Source of the DNA: Geosiphon pyriformis
Lineage: Eukaryota; Glomeromycota; Glomeromycetes; Archaeosporales; Geosiphonaceae
Assembly: GCA_016748015.1 (NCBI GenBank)
Contig: JAAOMT010000176.1
Coordinates: 134,475 to 198,474, forward strand
Direction: 5' to 3'
DNA length: 64,000 nt
In this document: one piece after another, positions 32,736 through 45,376 of the stretch
Numbering within the stretch: the first letter of the stretch is position 1
How the letters are laid out: the number at the start of each line of letters is the position of its first letter
Notes under the pieces: model-generated
Seen by the model: only the letters and a program-made list of their open reading frames with translations
Database searches by the model: none
What the model was told of the DNA's origin: nothing
Translations under genes and position numbers: made by a program

Positions 32736-33897
32736 TCAAAAGCTCTTTTCCCAGTTAGGTTTCCTTTTCTTTTGCAAATTTTTGTAATGTTTTTTGCCGC
32801 CGCTTTGTCTCGTCTGTCGTAATTTCATAAGAAATCAGTGAATTGGATTAGAAATATTTCTAGATTATCTAACTGAAAAGATAAAATGTAGATGAGAGAA
32901 ATTGATTAGAAAAACCTCTTGAATATCCAAGAATTTCCGTTTGTAATATGCTTTAGCATGTTCATCGGCCATCACCTCTTCTATAATAGTTTGTCTACGC
33001 TCTTTACGGGTCAGACGACTTGAATAGAATTCAGTTGGACCCTCAATGATGGTTCCAAGCTTAATGCCACATTTAAAAATTATCGATCATAAATTAGATG
33101 CATTTAACATTGATCGGTCGGATCAATATAATTCACTAAATGTGAAGTAAACTAAGGTTTTCCTACTTGGAAATATTTCGGCAGCACTTTGGAATCTTCC
33201 TTTTTGTAGAATCGTTTCGGATCAAGAACATTTCTCGACTTTAAAATATGAAGGTCTCTTTTAAGTTCAGGAGTCATTACTGGCTTTGGCATACCAAACC
33301 AGTTGGGATCTGAAGTTGCCTCACGAAGCTATTTTGAAAGAAGAAATTTGAATATTGTTACCGAAACGACCTCAAATATTATAATTTTAGACTGTATCAA
33401 TTCAAATCAGTGTAACTATGACTATAAAGCGGCCAACATCGCAAATCGATGCTCCAATACGGAGGTCTTGTTAATTTGCTCTAGAACGCGGAAAAATCCT
33501 CATCATTTTCAAATGATCTATAGAATATGCGAAAGACATATTGCTATTAAAAATTGGAAAATATTGAAAGGAATACCTTTTGCTTTTGCTTCCGAGTTAG
33601 TGGCTCAGGAGAAATTTTGTTTTTAGGAATGGGAAGTTTTAGTAAAGGCTCCTTAGATAGGCCACTTGTGGGTCTAGATTCTTCTGCAGCCACGACGCCA
33701 TCTCTTCGTAATGAAGCAATGCCACCAGTAAAGGTTTTAATATAAAGATGGTCCTTTACTGAGATTCCTGGATCAAGTTTTGGAAGTCTTTGAATGAATT
33801 CGGCATACAAATAAGATTTTACTTGGAGGCTAGACTGTGAGGATGTTTGGAAAATAACTTACTTGAATTTTTGGCTGTTTAAGTTTGCAGTCGACAT
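32736..33897 (-). CDS. fcf2: Fcf2-family pre-rRNA processing protein
   Basis: Nucleolar factor of the small-subunit processome, needed in yeast for early cleavages of pre-rRNA; related to the C-terminus of vertebrate DNTTIP2. Exons (minus): 33863-33897, 33577-33829, 33167-33328, 32916-33059, 32736-32813, giving 223 aa. The Fcf2 domain is clear: NWFGMPKPVMTPELKRDL, SRNVLDPKRFYKK, KYFQLGTIIEGPTEFY, SRLTRKERRQTIIEEVMAD and SGGKKHYKNLQKKRK. Introns 2-4 are 248, 107 and 102 bp with GT-AG ends. The first intron would be only 33 bp; an alternative start at 33928 needs an intron of 28 bp, so the N-terminus is uncertain. Confidence 0.85.
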
Positions 33898-34499
33898 TTT
33901 TTTTTTGTTGCCAGAAAGATTTTTTCATTGGATTTTTAAATGATGGCCATATCACATGGAAATAATATTTATGACTTATATTATTATTAAAAAAAAAGTA
34001 TTTTTTGTATTCGGTTTATTAAAATATAATGTTTTTTTAAGCTACAAAGAGAAATATTAAATAAAAATATTAGTTAATTAATAAATTATTTATATAATTA
34101 TTTATTAAATGAATATAAAAATTATAAAATATTATAATTAAATTAATGTAATGAATTTAAAATATGTTAATAAATAATTTTAATTTAATCATATTTTCAA
34201 AAGGGTGGGTGGTCACGTGTAAGTCGCGTTCATTATATGTTGTATGTAATTAGATGGCATTTCAAAAAAAAAAATTACAATTTTAAGCTAAAAACACACA
34301 ATACTAAAATACTAAAAAAATGCGATTCAAGTAAAATTAATAAATAAAAATTGAAATATCAATTACATCAAAGAAAATCAAATAGCCTTAATCATATCAA
34401 AAAAAAAAAAGTAAAATATATAATCGTGGTAACAAATTAACTTAATAAATCTATAATGCACTCACACAAATATTGTTGATATATTGAACTTTACTTTTA
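33898..34499. other. AT-rich intergenic
   Basis: Upstream of the Fcf2 gene. Long A/T runs, no open frame of note, no recognisable repeats. The Fcf2 promoter should lie at its left end, but no TATA box was assigned. Confidence 0.5.
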
Positions 34500-35560
34500 T
34501 GATCATGGTACAAGGCAACAAAGACAAACTTGTAAGTATCTCCTTCCCCATACGGATCGGACGAATATTCACACTCAACAACAGACCACCTCAACATGGA
34601 GAGCCTTGTCAACATGATGCCTTGCAAAGTGGGAATGATCCTGCACTATGAGTCGAAAATTGGACGCTTGCCAAAATCAATAGTCATATCCTCCGTAAAA
34701 TCCTCATGGGAGTCACGGGCTCTGTTTGATAACTTCAAAGATGTCATCGACTTTGACAGCATTCCCGTTATCCTGGACCTCATTATCAAAATCATTGAGC
34801 TTGTATAGGTTTTATCTTTGATGCATCTTAATTCATACACCTTCAAGAACTTTATATTGTGCAGCTAGACAGTGGTAGCAGCCCATATTTGCTTCCCCCT
34901 TATGGAAGCAGGCGGCAAGTGAAAAAACAAACATATGGTGAGTACCGCAGAACCTCCCACAACACATGGCCAAACAGAAAGCTTACTATAGTCTTCTGGT
35001 TTCCAGTAAAGTGCAGACTGCAGGCACGAAACAACACACTCGTGTACACTACCCAAAAAGGGTATACACTCGTCGGCCCAGTCGAAACCTGTACTGGTAG
35101 CCGACGATGCGCTACTCCATACCAACACGAAGCTTGCTAATCTTCTGGATTGTCTAACTTCCGGTGAAATGTAGGCTTCAGTCGCGAGGGCCCCGACAGA
35201 AGAGAACACAAACAGCCAGATGATCCAAACGGACTATAAGTTAGTAGGCAGAGTTCAATAGCCGATGATGAGCCTTGGTGTTGCCTTCACCCAATTGTCC
35301 ATGTACCACCAGTTTCCTATCTTTGCAAAGCGAAGTTCCGGCGATACTCATGGAAACTTTCGAGGACATTCAAGCAGTTAGAATATTTTTTTGTCTCAAA
35401 AACGTGACCTTGTCTATTGTCTTTTAAAGGCGCTGGGAGACCAATCGCGTTATATTGTATCCCAAATTTTGCTCGTTTCACCGCATTCTGTAAGTTTGAT
35501 GAAAATGGACACTCGCAGCAAAAGGTTGATTAATACCTAATAATATATACAAATTTTCTT
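34500..35560. other. Higher-GC stretch with imperfect direct repeat, unidentified
   Basis: Composition differs from the AT-rich DNA on its left. TAGCCGACGATG (35098-35109) recurs as TAGCCGATGATG (35259-35270), and GCTTACTATAGTCTTCTGG (34981) as GCTTGCTAATCTTCTGG (35132): an old direct repeat of about 150-160 bp. Short open frames (70 codons at 34596; 93 at 34859) give no recognisable protein. A GTAAGT after MVQGNKDKL (34504-34530) could be a splice donor, but no matching exon was found. Could be a decayed gene or an unknown repeat. Confidence 0.35.
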
Positions 35561-36093
35561 TTCTGGCTTCAGAAAAATGCATGTGTTCAGTTTTTCTGTA
35601 TGGGACTGTACGCTATAGTTTTGATTGGGTTTGCTTTTTTTCGAGAAAGTTTTACCCTATATCACTCTTCCTCGTCGTCAATCACCTCTCATCTCCTTTG
35701 ATAGGTAGAAGAATCAACTTTTCGCGTGCAGGTGGAGTACACCATCGATCCCTGTCATTTTATGGTGTCGCAGCGTTTGATTCGAAACGACATTACATAG
35801 AGAATACCCAAACGCAAGAGAGCAACTTTCCTTTTAGTCTTTACTATAATCTCCTCTAACTGCTTCCTTATAACTCAAATCCCTTTATTCCACGGTCTAT
35901 TCGATCATTTTGACCTCACCACACTGAAAATTTGAACCTTGCAAAAAAATCATTTACGTTTTCTTACAAAATTTCTGAAGTGCATTCAATCGTTTTATTG
36001 GAAAAAGTTTCCCCCAACTGTATTTTTACATTTTATTTTTATTTACAGTGAATTTTCGTAGAAAAAACCGTTTGAATATATATCAAATAAAGT
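35561..36093. other. Upstream region of the DOCK gene
   Basis: The DOCK start codon at 36094 is preceded by AT-rich sequence and ATATATATC at about 36076. A 92-codon open frame (35581-35859) has no recognisable features and is probably chance. Confidence 0.4.
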
Positions 36094-39000
36094 ATGAATA
36101 TTTCAGATTGGATACCATTGCCAAAGTTTGGTTATGGTTTTGCAATCTATCCCTACATCCCTGGAGACCAATTAAATTCTTCTGATTCAACTAAAACTAC
36201 CAATGATGGTGCTTCAGATGCTGAATCAATATCTTCAACAAAATCCGTCTCACCCGCTATTACCTATCAAGTATCTCTGGAAGTTGGAGACGAAGTTTAT
36301 GTCTTTGAAGAGCAAGGTGCTTGGTATCGGGGCTATGTTGTCTCTCAACTAAGACAAACTGAAGAACCACAAGTTTACGTAGGAATTTTTCCTAGAAATC
36401 ACGTTTATATAAAAGAATATTTGGAAGATGTAGAATTGGCAGCTGATGAATCAAAAGATGAAATCATTACACCCCCTTTTTCACCTCCACCTGAACCCAA
36501 AACCACTAGACCACCCCCACCTTTACCATCTCTTAAATGTGGGGACGACACAATTAGTGGTAAATCAGAACCATTAATTGATGAAATTGCGAGTACAGTT
36601 CGAGAATGGAGTAGTCTTCTTCCAAAATATTTGGAGCAACGAAGATATAGCATGTTTAATACTGTTAAAGATCAAATAAATAATTTATTACAAGGAAGAC
36701 GTCAATTACTTGCTCAGACCTTATCTCATGATGAATTAAGCAAGTTGCGAAAGGAACTTATAAATAAACTAGTATCTGGAAATTTAATACAGGAATTGGA
36801 TATAATTGTTCGTAATCCGGAAAAAGGTTATCTTGCTGATGAGACAAATATTTCAGCGATTCAACTTTATCAATTGCAGGCTCAATTAGCTGTAATGAAC
36901 ATCGATAAATCCTTGTATTCAGATCCCCTGGCAACAGTAACAACGGGAACTCCACATAATCTTGGGAATTGGTCATCTTCTTCGACGTCTGAAACTTCTA
37001 ACACTGGTAATGGATTTAGTCATGCGGGAAAATTTTTTCATGTATTTTTGGAATTAAAAGCGTGGGTAGCATCTATCTCTACCACTGGAGAATACACAGA
37101 GCTTTATTTTTCCTTATATAATCGAACCGATTCTCGTTTCATTACCGAAGAATATTTTATCATGCTCAATCATAATGGTGTACCAAAAGATCAAAGCAAA
37201 ATCGGAAAAATGCGAACCATTTTTACGGATCTTTCACCACATGACATTCAAGATAATATTTGGGTTGTGTGTCGAATTGTCCGTAATGGTAGCATGAAGC
37301 TGACTGACAGAGATAAAGAAACATGCAAAGAATCGGGTTCAATGTCCTCGTTATTTCATCCGAAATCTTCGCGTGATATGGAACACATTGATCAGTCATC
37401 AGCAATTTCTTCGTCTTCAAATGGGAAATCTGGCCCTCAAGCATTTCGAAGACCATTTGGATGTGCTGTTTTAGACATTAGCTCTATATTACAATCAAAG
37501 GAAAAAGAATCCCTCAGTGAGCATTTCATGCAAATATATATGCCTACTCAAGAATCAACCTTCGCCACTTTACATGAGGACATAATTCATAATCGCTCAA
37601 AAGAAATTGAGAGATCATCCCGAGCCGAAATGATTAGTGTCTCAATTCGTCCATTCTACGGAGAAACTGCCACTATTATTAAGGAAAATCCAGCATTCCT
37701 TCAAGGAACTCCAATTACTTCCCGACTGGGATTTGCAGATGTGGTTTTTCCAGGAGATTCTCGTAATGAAATTTATCTGAAATTCTGGTCTGGCGATTTC
37801 ACACAAGGTCGTGCTACAACTGCGAGAAATATTCAGGTGACCGCTGAAGTACGGCTCAACACGGGAGAAATTTTGGAGAATGTGATTTCACAAGGCTCTG
37901 GTGAACCTCAAGTCACTCATTTTGAGTCACTCATTTTTTATCATACGAATAATCCCATGTGGGGGGAGTTGATCAAGTTAAAAATACCGTTTGAATTGTT
38001 TGAACAAGCTCATGTTTTCTTTACTTTTCGTCATCGTTCAACGAAAGACAAAAAAGAGGACAAAGTTTTTGCATTTGCTTATATGCCTTTATTCCCAGAA
38101 AATCGAGCATTTATTAGTGACGGAAAGCATACACTGATCCTTTACAAATACGATAAGCAATTGACTAACCCCAACCTTTATTTGAATTCTCCATGGTCAA
38201 ATGGCGTTTCTATTCATCCCGAACCAATCTCCCCCACATCCCTTGGAACCACACATCACCATAATAATTCTAATACTTCACTTATTTCAATCAGCAGTAG
38301 CCATCACCACAAGCTTTTAATTCCAACAAAAGACATTGTGGTAGTGCGGACATTTTTATGCTCAACAAAGTACACACAAAACGAAGTTCTTCTGAAATTA
38401 TTGAATTGGGAAAAACAACTTTTATCGGATGAGAATGAAATGATTTCGGTGTTGAAGAAGTTTACCTTTGTTGGTGAAGTAGAAATCGTAAAATTTCTTC
38501 GGGATATTTTTGATGCTCTGTTTGGAATAGTGGTTTCTATAAAGAATCAACAAAATGAACTCGATGATTTAGTGTTTAATGCGTTGGTCACCATTCTTGG
38601 AATTGTATCTGACAGAAGATTCATGAATTTTCGACCGGTTTTAGATGTATATATTGAAAAGCATTTCTCATGTGCCGCAGCTTCCTCTCATTTGATTCGA
38701 TCTATGAATCGATTAGTATCAAGCCCCGCAAATTCTGACACGGCCCAAAATCTGCGCTCGGCTATAAAAGTCTGGCAATACATTTTCAAATTCATTATGA
38801 GGTCTCGTGAACTCCAACGAATGAAAGAATTGAACATTGGTGTCAAAGGCGATTACGTTGAGAAGCAATTTAAGAACGATCTGGGGGCTCTATTCAAAAG
38901 CATTGATCGATTAATGTCCATCACTACACCACCGTCCATAATTGGTACTCAAACCCTTGCCTTACAACATTTCGCTTCAGTTTTTGCTGATCTAGGTAAA

Positions 39001-42000
39001 TGTTTTTCCCCAGATGACTTAGTCCAAATTGCAATTCAATTTACTGAAAGCGTGAGATTGCCAAAGGGAAAATTACTCGCTTACAAATTGTTGGTAATCC
39101 TACAATTCTGTCGAGGTCCCTTATTTGAAAATTCAGAATCACGTGCTACGTTGCTGAGACGTGTTGTAGAATGGGTCAAAGATCATATGGGAAAATGGGA
39201 AAAAACGGGCAGTGATAATGAAGCATCGGCACGTTTGCAGTGGCAAGATGGTCTGAGACTTTGTGTCGCTATAATTGGAGTGACATTAGAGAGTTTACAG
39301 GGATCAATTGATCAGGCAGAAGATGAAGCAGCTAAAGAAACGGAGATTGAAAATGTCAGTTTGATTCTTCCCTTATTGATGAAGCTATGTGAATCCTATA
39401 AAGAGCTGCAATACACTGATTGCATTGAAATGCAAAGAGCGCCACGTGAGAGGACTGCTTCAAGTGGTGCGTTACTTCAATCAGCATTTCTAATGAATTC
39501 TGGTGTCCCATCCACGCCGACGACTATGACATCAAACCGATTTTCCAAGGAGTTTTCTTTAAATTTGGGGTCTGCCTTAGCCACGGCTTTGGGTGAAATT
39601 TCCGCGGTTATATTGCAAATATTTTTTTTAATCTCTCAACAACAAATGAAGGAACATTTACTCTCTCACTACTACAAGGAAGGACATGATTCAATGGCTG
39701 AATTCCTAGTTGTCATGTTTCAGGTTTCAAAATCTATTTTGTGGAATGAAGCATTTCCTGAATCTTGGTTGAATATGAATATTATGGCACATAAGGTTCT
39801 ATTAAAATTCCTTGAACCAGTCTCTTCGCTTCTTGAAAAGAATTTTATTCCGATGAGGGATTCCTCAGAAACATTCCATGAGAAATTATGGCGGGAATAT
39901 TTCAGTTGTCTGGTCACATTACTAACAAGTAAACATTTAGTCATTGAAAATTTTACACCTCAAAAACGGCGTGCTGTCTGGCGATTAGCTGGTGATATTC
40001 GTGGGAGAGGAGCTCGACTGTTAGCTAGATTATGGGACGCAATGGGCTGGGAACATGGGAAAGAAGGAAAGACTGGGGGATATCAAGTACGATACATTGA
40101 TACGTTATTAGGACCAGTCTTGGAATTGTGCTTGTCACATCATGATGAATTACGTTCATCCGCAATCCGGGTATTGTTTAGCATGATAGTGACGCAATAT
40201 TCCATTGATCCAAATTTCAAACAAATGGAATCTGATATTATTGATACCTTAGATCGATTGTTTATGTCGGAGAAAAAGGGAGATGAAATTTCCCGGGCAT
40301 ATTTCATTGCGCATCTCAAAAGACTTTTCGAGAATGAGAAAAAAATTGATAATCATTTTCGAGAAACTGTTACCAATTTCTTGGATTCTCTCAGTCAATT
40401 TTTAGAATTATTACTCGGAGTAAGAGAATTGCCCGAAGGCGAAGAGTACCAAGATGATCGTATCATGTGCACCTTGAAATTGATGAAATTTATCAAATCA
40501 ATTGACCGCAATGAGATTTACGTGAAATACGTTCATCAACTTGTTCACATGCAATTAAATGGTCATAACTTTGTTGAGGCTGGCTTGACCTTGAAGCTCC
40601 ATGCTGATTTGTTTGAATGGGATCCTAACAGTGAGCTTCAAGCAATTCCTGAGCTTGACCTACCGAAACAGTCACCTTTTGCCCGAAAAGAAAGGTTGTA
40701 TATTCAAATATTGGACTATTTTGTTAAAGGTCGAGCATGGGAATGCGGAATTGAAATTTGCAAAGAACTTGCTCGACATCTGGAGTACACTATCTATGAT
40801 TATCCACGGCTTTCTGAAATCCTCAAGCAACAAGCGGTTCTCTTTGAAAACATCATTAAAAAAGAGCGATACTTTAGTGAATATTTTCGTGTTGGATTTT
40901 ATGGTAGAGGGTTTCCAGCAAGTTTACAAAATCGTCAGTTCATCTACCGAGGTTATGAATGGGAAAGAATTAGCACGTTTTGTGAAAGAATGCAAAACAA
41001 ACATCCACAAGCTCAACTCTTAAAAACCAATAGCCCGCCTACCGATGATATTTTATACGATGATGGACAATATTTGCAAGTAACCGCAGTCACACCCGAA
41101 CCCGACCAAAACAATCCGATTTTGAAGGCCGACATACCGAGTTCCATTCGCGGGTATTATGAACACAATTCGGTCAATACTTTCAGCTTCTCGCGCCCAG
41201 TCAATAAAAACCCAGATGGTATAAGATCCTCAAATGAATTTTTGGATTTATGGACCGAGAAAACTATTCTCGTATCCGAGGAAACCTTCCCAACTGTACT
41301 CCGGCGTTCTGAAGTGATTGAAGTTACGATGATTGAAGTTTCCCCAATCGAGAATGCACTGGCTGCAATGAAAGCCAAAAGTAGAGAATTATTAGCGCTT
41401 GAGACCAAGTATGGTTCTTTATTGAAAACTCCTTCATCTCCTACCGTTAATAAAATAAACACCAATCCCTTGTCGATGTCTTTGAATGGGGCTGTGGATG
41501 CGCCAGTTAATGGGGGTTTACCAATGTATAAAAAAGCTTTCTTTGGTACTGATTTCTTGGCTGCTAATCCTGATAAGGAGCACCTAATCCAACGTCTAAA
41601 AGAAGCTATTGATGAACAGGTTATTATTAATTTAATTTAATTTTCGTATGTTATGTTATGAAGCTGACTTGGCTAATATCAAACTTTGGAACATTTTAGG
41701 TGGACATTATTGACCGATGTTTAGAATTACATGATCGTTTAGTGTCTTTAGATATGCGCCCATTACATGAAACATTAGTAGAATGTACGTACTTTTCATT
41801 TCAGACTTTCCAAGTATTGTATTTTTAATATTCATAAAATTTCACTTTCCATTTTTTAGTCTTTAAGAAAATTTTCGCAGACGAAATAAGCCGCCTGTCT
41901 GAACGCAAGAAAGCCAAAGCTAAACAACTACAACTACCGAAAATAATAATTCCTACACGAGTAATGGATACATCACTTACCAGACCTACATCACCTTTCT

Positions 42001-42452
42001 TCCTTCCGCCATTAACCATTTCCAATACTTTCCGCATACCTTCATTCTACGCGATGACACCATTAACGAATGAACCAATATCACCCGTGTCACCATCTTC
42101 GAGTGCAACAATGATATCTCGAGTAGCCGCTGCAAACTTTCAAACATCACGCCCTTCAATTATCACTCAAGGACTACAAAATAACACCTTTATCAATGGT
42201 ATCAATCAGACCAGCTCACCTATCGGTAACAACAGCAATAATAATCGAACTTCTGGTGGCTCATCTGGATCTTCAGATGTAATTCAGATTGACCCACCTT
42301 CAAGTCCTAATGGTGACACAATATGTGATATCCCTATAATAGAAAGAAAGGGTTCTATACTGAAAGAAAGAAAAGGATCTCTAGCTTTTGGTGATCGACG
42401 TATGAACATCAAGAAATGGTCCTTGAATAGAAGCCGAAGTACAACACATTAA
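36094..42452 (+). CDS. dck1: DOCK-family guanine-nucleotide exchange factor
   Basis: Activates Rac/Rho5-type small GTPases, normally with an ELMO partner. Exons 36094-41619, 41700-41784, 41860-42452 (introns 80 and 75 bp) give 2,067 aa. Domains: N-terminal SH3 (residues about 13-105; YGFAIYPY, LEVGDEVYVFEEQGAWYRG, VGIFPRNHV) with a Ser/Thr-rich insertion; DHR-1/C2 lipid-binding domain (about 540-740; NEIYLKFWSGDF, HFESLIFYHTNNPMWGE); helical repeats; DHR-2/DOCKER exchange domain (about 1440-1885) with YFRVGFYGRGFP, YEWERISTF and the nucleotide-sensor loop LNGAVDAPVNGG. Ser/Pro-rich tail of about 180 residues. The SH3 plus DHR-1/DHR-2 layout is that of DOCK-A/B and yeast Dck1. The intact reading frame and length (Dck1 about 1,930) argue for a functional gene. 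Confidence 0.93.
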
Positions 42453-42557
42453 GTCCCTGGGTATGTAAAATAAGGAGTGCAAAGAAGGCATGAATCCCGC
42501 AATGGACGATTAAAATTTTTTGGATAAAATTCAGCTTTTTAGATAGAGGGTTAGAAC

Positions 42558-42602
<45 letters not shown>
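42558..42602 (+). repeat. (CAT)15 microsatellite
   Basis: Fifteen uninterrupted CAT units about 105 bp after the DOCK stop, probably in its 3' untranslated region. Likely length-variable. Confidence 0.95.
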
Positions 42603-43251
42603 TTTCACACCATCAACATATAAAATCCACACTTTTTCTTGATAATGAGTAACTTTTCAAACCTTTCTTGACTTTTGCATACAACCGCACATATTATCCC
42701 TTCTCTTATACATACATATATACACACATATATATACACACAATACATTTATTACATAAAATGTGATGATGAATTCTACTTTAATGTTAAGAATTCTTTG
42801 TATTAATATCTTTCAATCTGGTATTTGCTTGTTTTGTAAAAAGGCTTTAATAAAATAAATTACATGAATTCTATTTGTATACTGATATGTTTTGATTAGG
42901 AAAATGAAGAATTTAGTTAAATGAAAATTTCGAATTTAGGTAAAAAGATCTTTTCTTGGTTTGATTTTCGAACTTGAATAAATTGATCAGTGCAAAATAC
43001 AAACATTAAATGTTTGTTTTAAGGAGACATTTAATGTTTTTGATCATAAAATCTGTAACAATTAGACTGAAGCTTAAATTTTAATTCAAAAAACCGAGAT
43101 GAGTCGGTGAATGGCAGTGTTGAGTGAATTAGTATTGTTTTAAAGGATGCCGTTCAGATAAGGATACATGAACTTTATTAGTCTAGATAATTATTACATT
43201 CTAATCAACGCAGCCCGCAATATTTCATAGAACCTGAGTCATAATTCATTG
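42603..43251. other. Intergenic between DOCK and Sds3-like genes
   Basis: AT-rich, with an alternating ATATATACACAC tract near 42715-42745 and no open frame of note. Confidence 0.5.
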
Positions 43252-43287
43252 GTGCACTTTGTGCACAGTGCACGCACGGTTATATAG
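43252..43287 (+). promoter_or_regulatory. Putative promoter: three GTGCAC palindromes and TATA box
   Basis: GTGCAC occurs at 43252-43257, 43261-43266 and 43268-43273, followed by TATATAG at 43281-43287, about 67 bp before the start codon of the Sds3-like gene. Three identical 6-bp palindromes within 22 bp are unlikely by chance in this AT-rich DNA. Confidence 0.5.
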
Positions 43288-43353
43288 CCACATAAACTTG
43301 TTTTGTTGGCAGTTTAAGCCTTCTGGAGTGTTGAAAGTAGAATTCTCTAAAGT

Positions 43354-44555
43354 ATGGAAAATTCTAAAGCTGAACTTGAACAAGAAGTTGCCAGCGAAAT
43401 CAAGGAAGCCGATGAAGACGAGCCTATGCGAGACTTAGCAATGGAAGACCGCATTGAGGAAAATCCCACAGATAGTAAGTTATTATGAAATTATCTTTAC
43501 ACTTCGCAGGGGATTGACGCAAAAGTTGAAAAAGGGGGAGATGGAAGTTTGAAGAAAATGTGAGCAAAAACAGAAAGAGAAGTCTAATGAAAATAGTTAG
43601 TATTGCGCTGTTTTAACAGTTGCAAGGAAACTTTTGTTTTATTTGATTTCATTTTCTGTCATATTTCTCTATAGCAGAAAGTCAACCGCTCATGGAACTC
43701 AAGTCTGCACCAAGAAAAAAAGGCCATACTTCAACCAAAGTAAATCTGGCACAGGATATAAACGAAAAGTACCTAAGAATTGAGACAGAACTCAACGCAA
43801 ATAAGGAAAAGTAAATACTAAATTAGAGGATAATCTGGATATTTACAATTTGAATTTAAAAAAATTCAACTTTTATAGATTATATGCTGAATATATGAAC
43901 GATATAATGAATGAGATGAAAGGAATCCAAGATGGTATAAAATCAAATCCTAATTTCATTTCAACTCATTTGTCACATTATGGCTTAAAAATCCTTTATT
44001 TATTAAGGTACAAGTCCAGAATATGAGGAAAGATTGCAAATGTTAATGGAAGAACGAGAATATACAATAAATCAAGCAAATGCTTATCGTAAATATCTGC
44101 TTGAAGTGTCGGAAAGGATTTACAATGAAGAAATAGAACAGGCAGATGAATATTATAAGGTATACATCAATGCTTATTAAAAAGTATCATATAATGTAAA
44201 TGTAAATAACCTTTTATTAAAAGCAAGAACGAGATGAACTCAAAGAGAAGCTATTAGCTGATGTTGAGGAGCGAAAAAAAAGATTAAAGGAGGAACAGGC
44301 AAACTACGATTTGCTACATGGTACTTACATTTTTTTCTTAATTCCATCTAAATGTCCTAATTAACACATTATCTCTCATGTTTGAATATAGATGCCGCGT
44401 TGGAAGCTAGTACCAGACAAAATTCCCGCAAATTGCGTGAACGAATAGGCATCAAGGAGATTGAGCCTAAACCAAAGCGCCCAAAAACGACCGTAACTGA
44501 TATCCTCTACAATATCAAAAAAAGAATCTGTTATTTGACACATTTATACCATTGA
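43354..44555 (+). CDS. Sds3-like subunit of the Sin3 histone deacetylase complex
   Basis: Sds3/BRMS1-family proteins scaffold the Rpd3/Sin3 deacetylase complex in the nucleus. Exons: 43354-43474, 43675-43810, 43879-43934, 44008-44159, 44224-44320, 44392-44555, giving 241 aa. An acidic N-terminus is followed by the coiled-coil Sds3 core: EKYLRIETELNANKEKLYAE, MKGIQDGTSPEYEERLQMLM, ANAYRKYLLEV, KQERDELKEKLLADVEERKK. Introns are 200, 68, 73, 64 and 71 bp, all GT-AG. The 3' end is uncertain: the model stops soon after KPKRPKTT, but an open segment at about 44595-44664 spliced to 44744-44803 (ending KKKNLT) reads like coding sequence and may be the true C-terminus. Confidence 0.78.
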
Positions 44556-45376
44556 TACATGATAATGATTTCTTGACCTCTAATCCATATTATATCTACG
44601 TCCCACTCCTACCACGAGGATATCAGAAAGTGAAGGCAGGAAAGAAATTGCAGAAATGCAGGAGGTAATTATAAATATAATCCTTAATAATAACTATCAT
44701 ATTTGATAAATTTACATCCACTTGCTTTAATCGCTGCTCACAGGACCCATTTAATTCATCCAAAAAGTCTTCTGCTGGATACAAGAAAAAGAACCTAACA
44801 TGAAAACGCTGATGAATAGTTTTCAACTTGAAGGCTCTTGATCTAGAAATATTGATTTTCAATTTGTTTCTTTGTAAATTTGATTTGATACTAGAATTTT
44901 TTTTAGAAGAGGAATCCAGGCTAAATGTTCATAGTGTAATATAGCGAATTCTTTTCATTGATCAAATATAAATTAGAATTTTTAAATTCCAAGATGAGAA
45001 TGGAATATCGAAATATGTTTTTAGAAATGTTAAAATTCTGATATTGACTAATCTTTAAAGTTAATAAGGAGATGTTGGCATGTGTTGACAGCTAGTGAGG
45101 GAACATGGCTTTGAGAATTTGGGGTTTCTCAAAATCCCGAAGCTCGATTTCTAGGCCTACCAATTATATTATTTACTTAAAATGGTGTATGCTTAAAACA
45201 CGTAAAATTTCGGTATTATTTACAATAAATAGATTAATTTAATAGAGTAATTAATGTGAAATATATAATGTTAAATGCTTTGAATCGATCAATCATATCA
45301 GATAACAAAAATGATTCATTCCACGTAATGTTCGTGCTTAAAATAAATTCAGACCTGTCTCATTTTATAACTCGAT
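44556..45376. other. Region between Sds3-like and leucyl-tRNA synthetase genes
   Basis: Left part (to 44803) may hold further Sds3-like exons. From 44804 to 45376 AT-rich sequence with no coding signal; it must include the synthetase promoter, with no TATA box evident. Confidence 0.45.

Noticed and set aside
33303-33626. Plus-strand 107-codon open frame
   Set aside because: Overlaps intron and exons of the Fcf2 gene in antisense; no recognisable domain.
35581-35859. 92-codon open frame upstream of DOCK
   Set aside because: No start context, no domain and composition unlike the neighbouring genes; likely chance.
40601-41023. Plus-strand 140-codon open frame
   Set aside because: Out-of-frame overlap within the DOCK exon.
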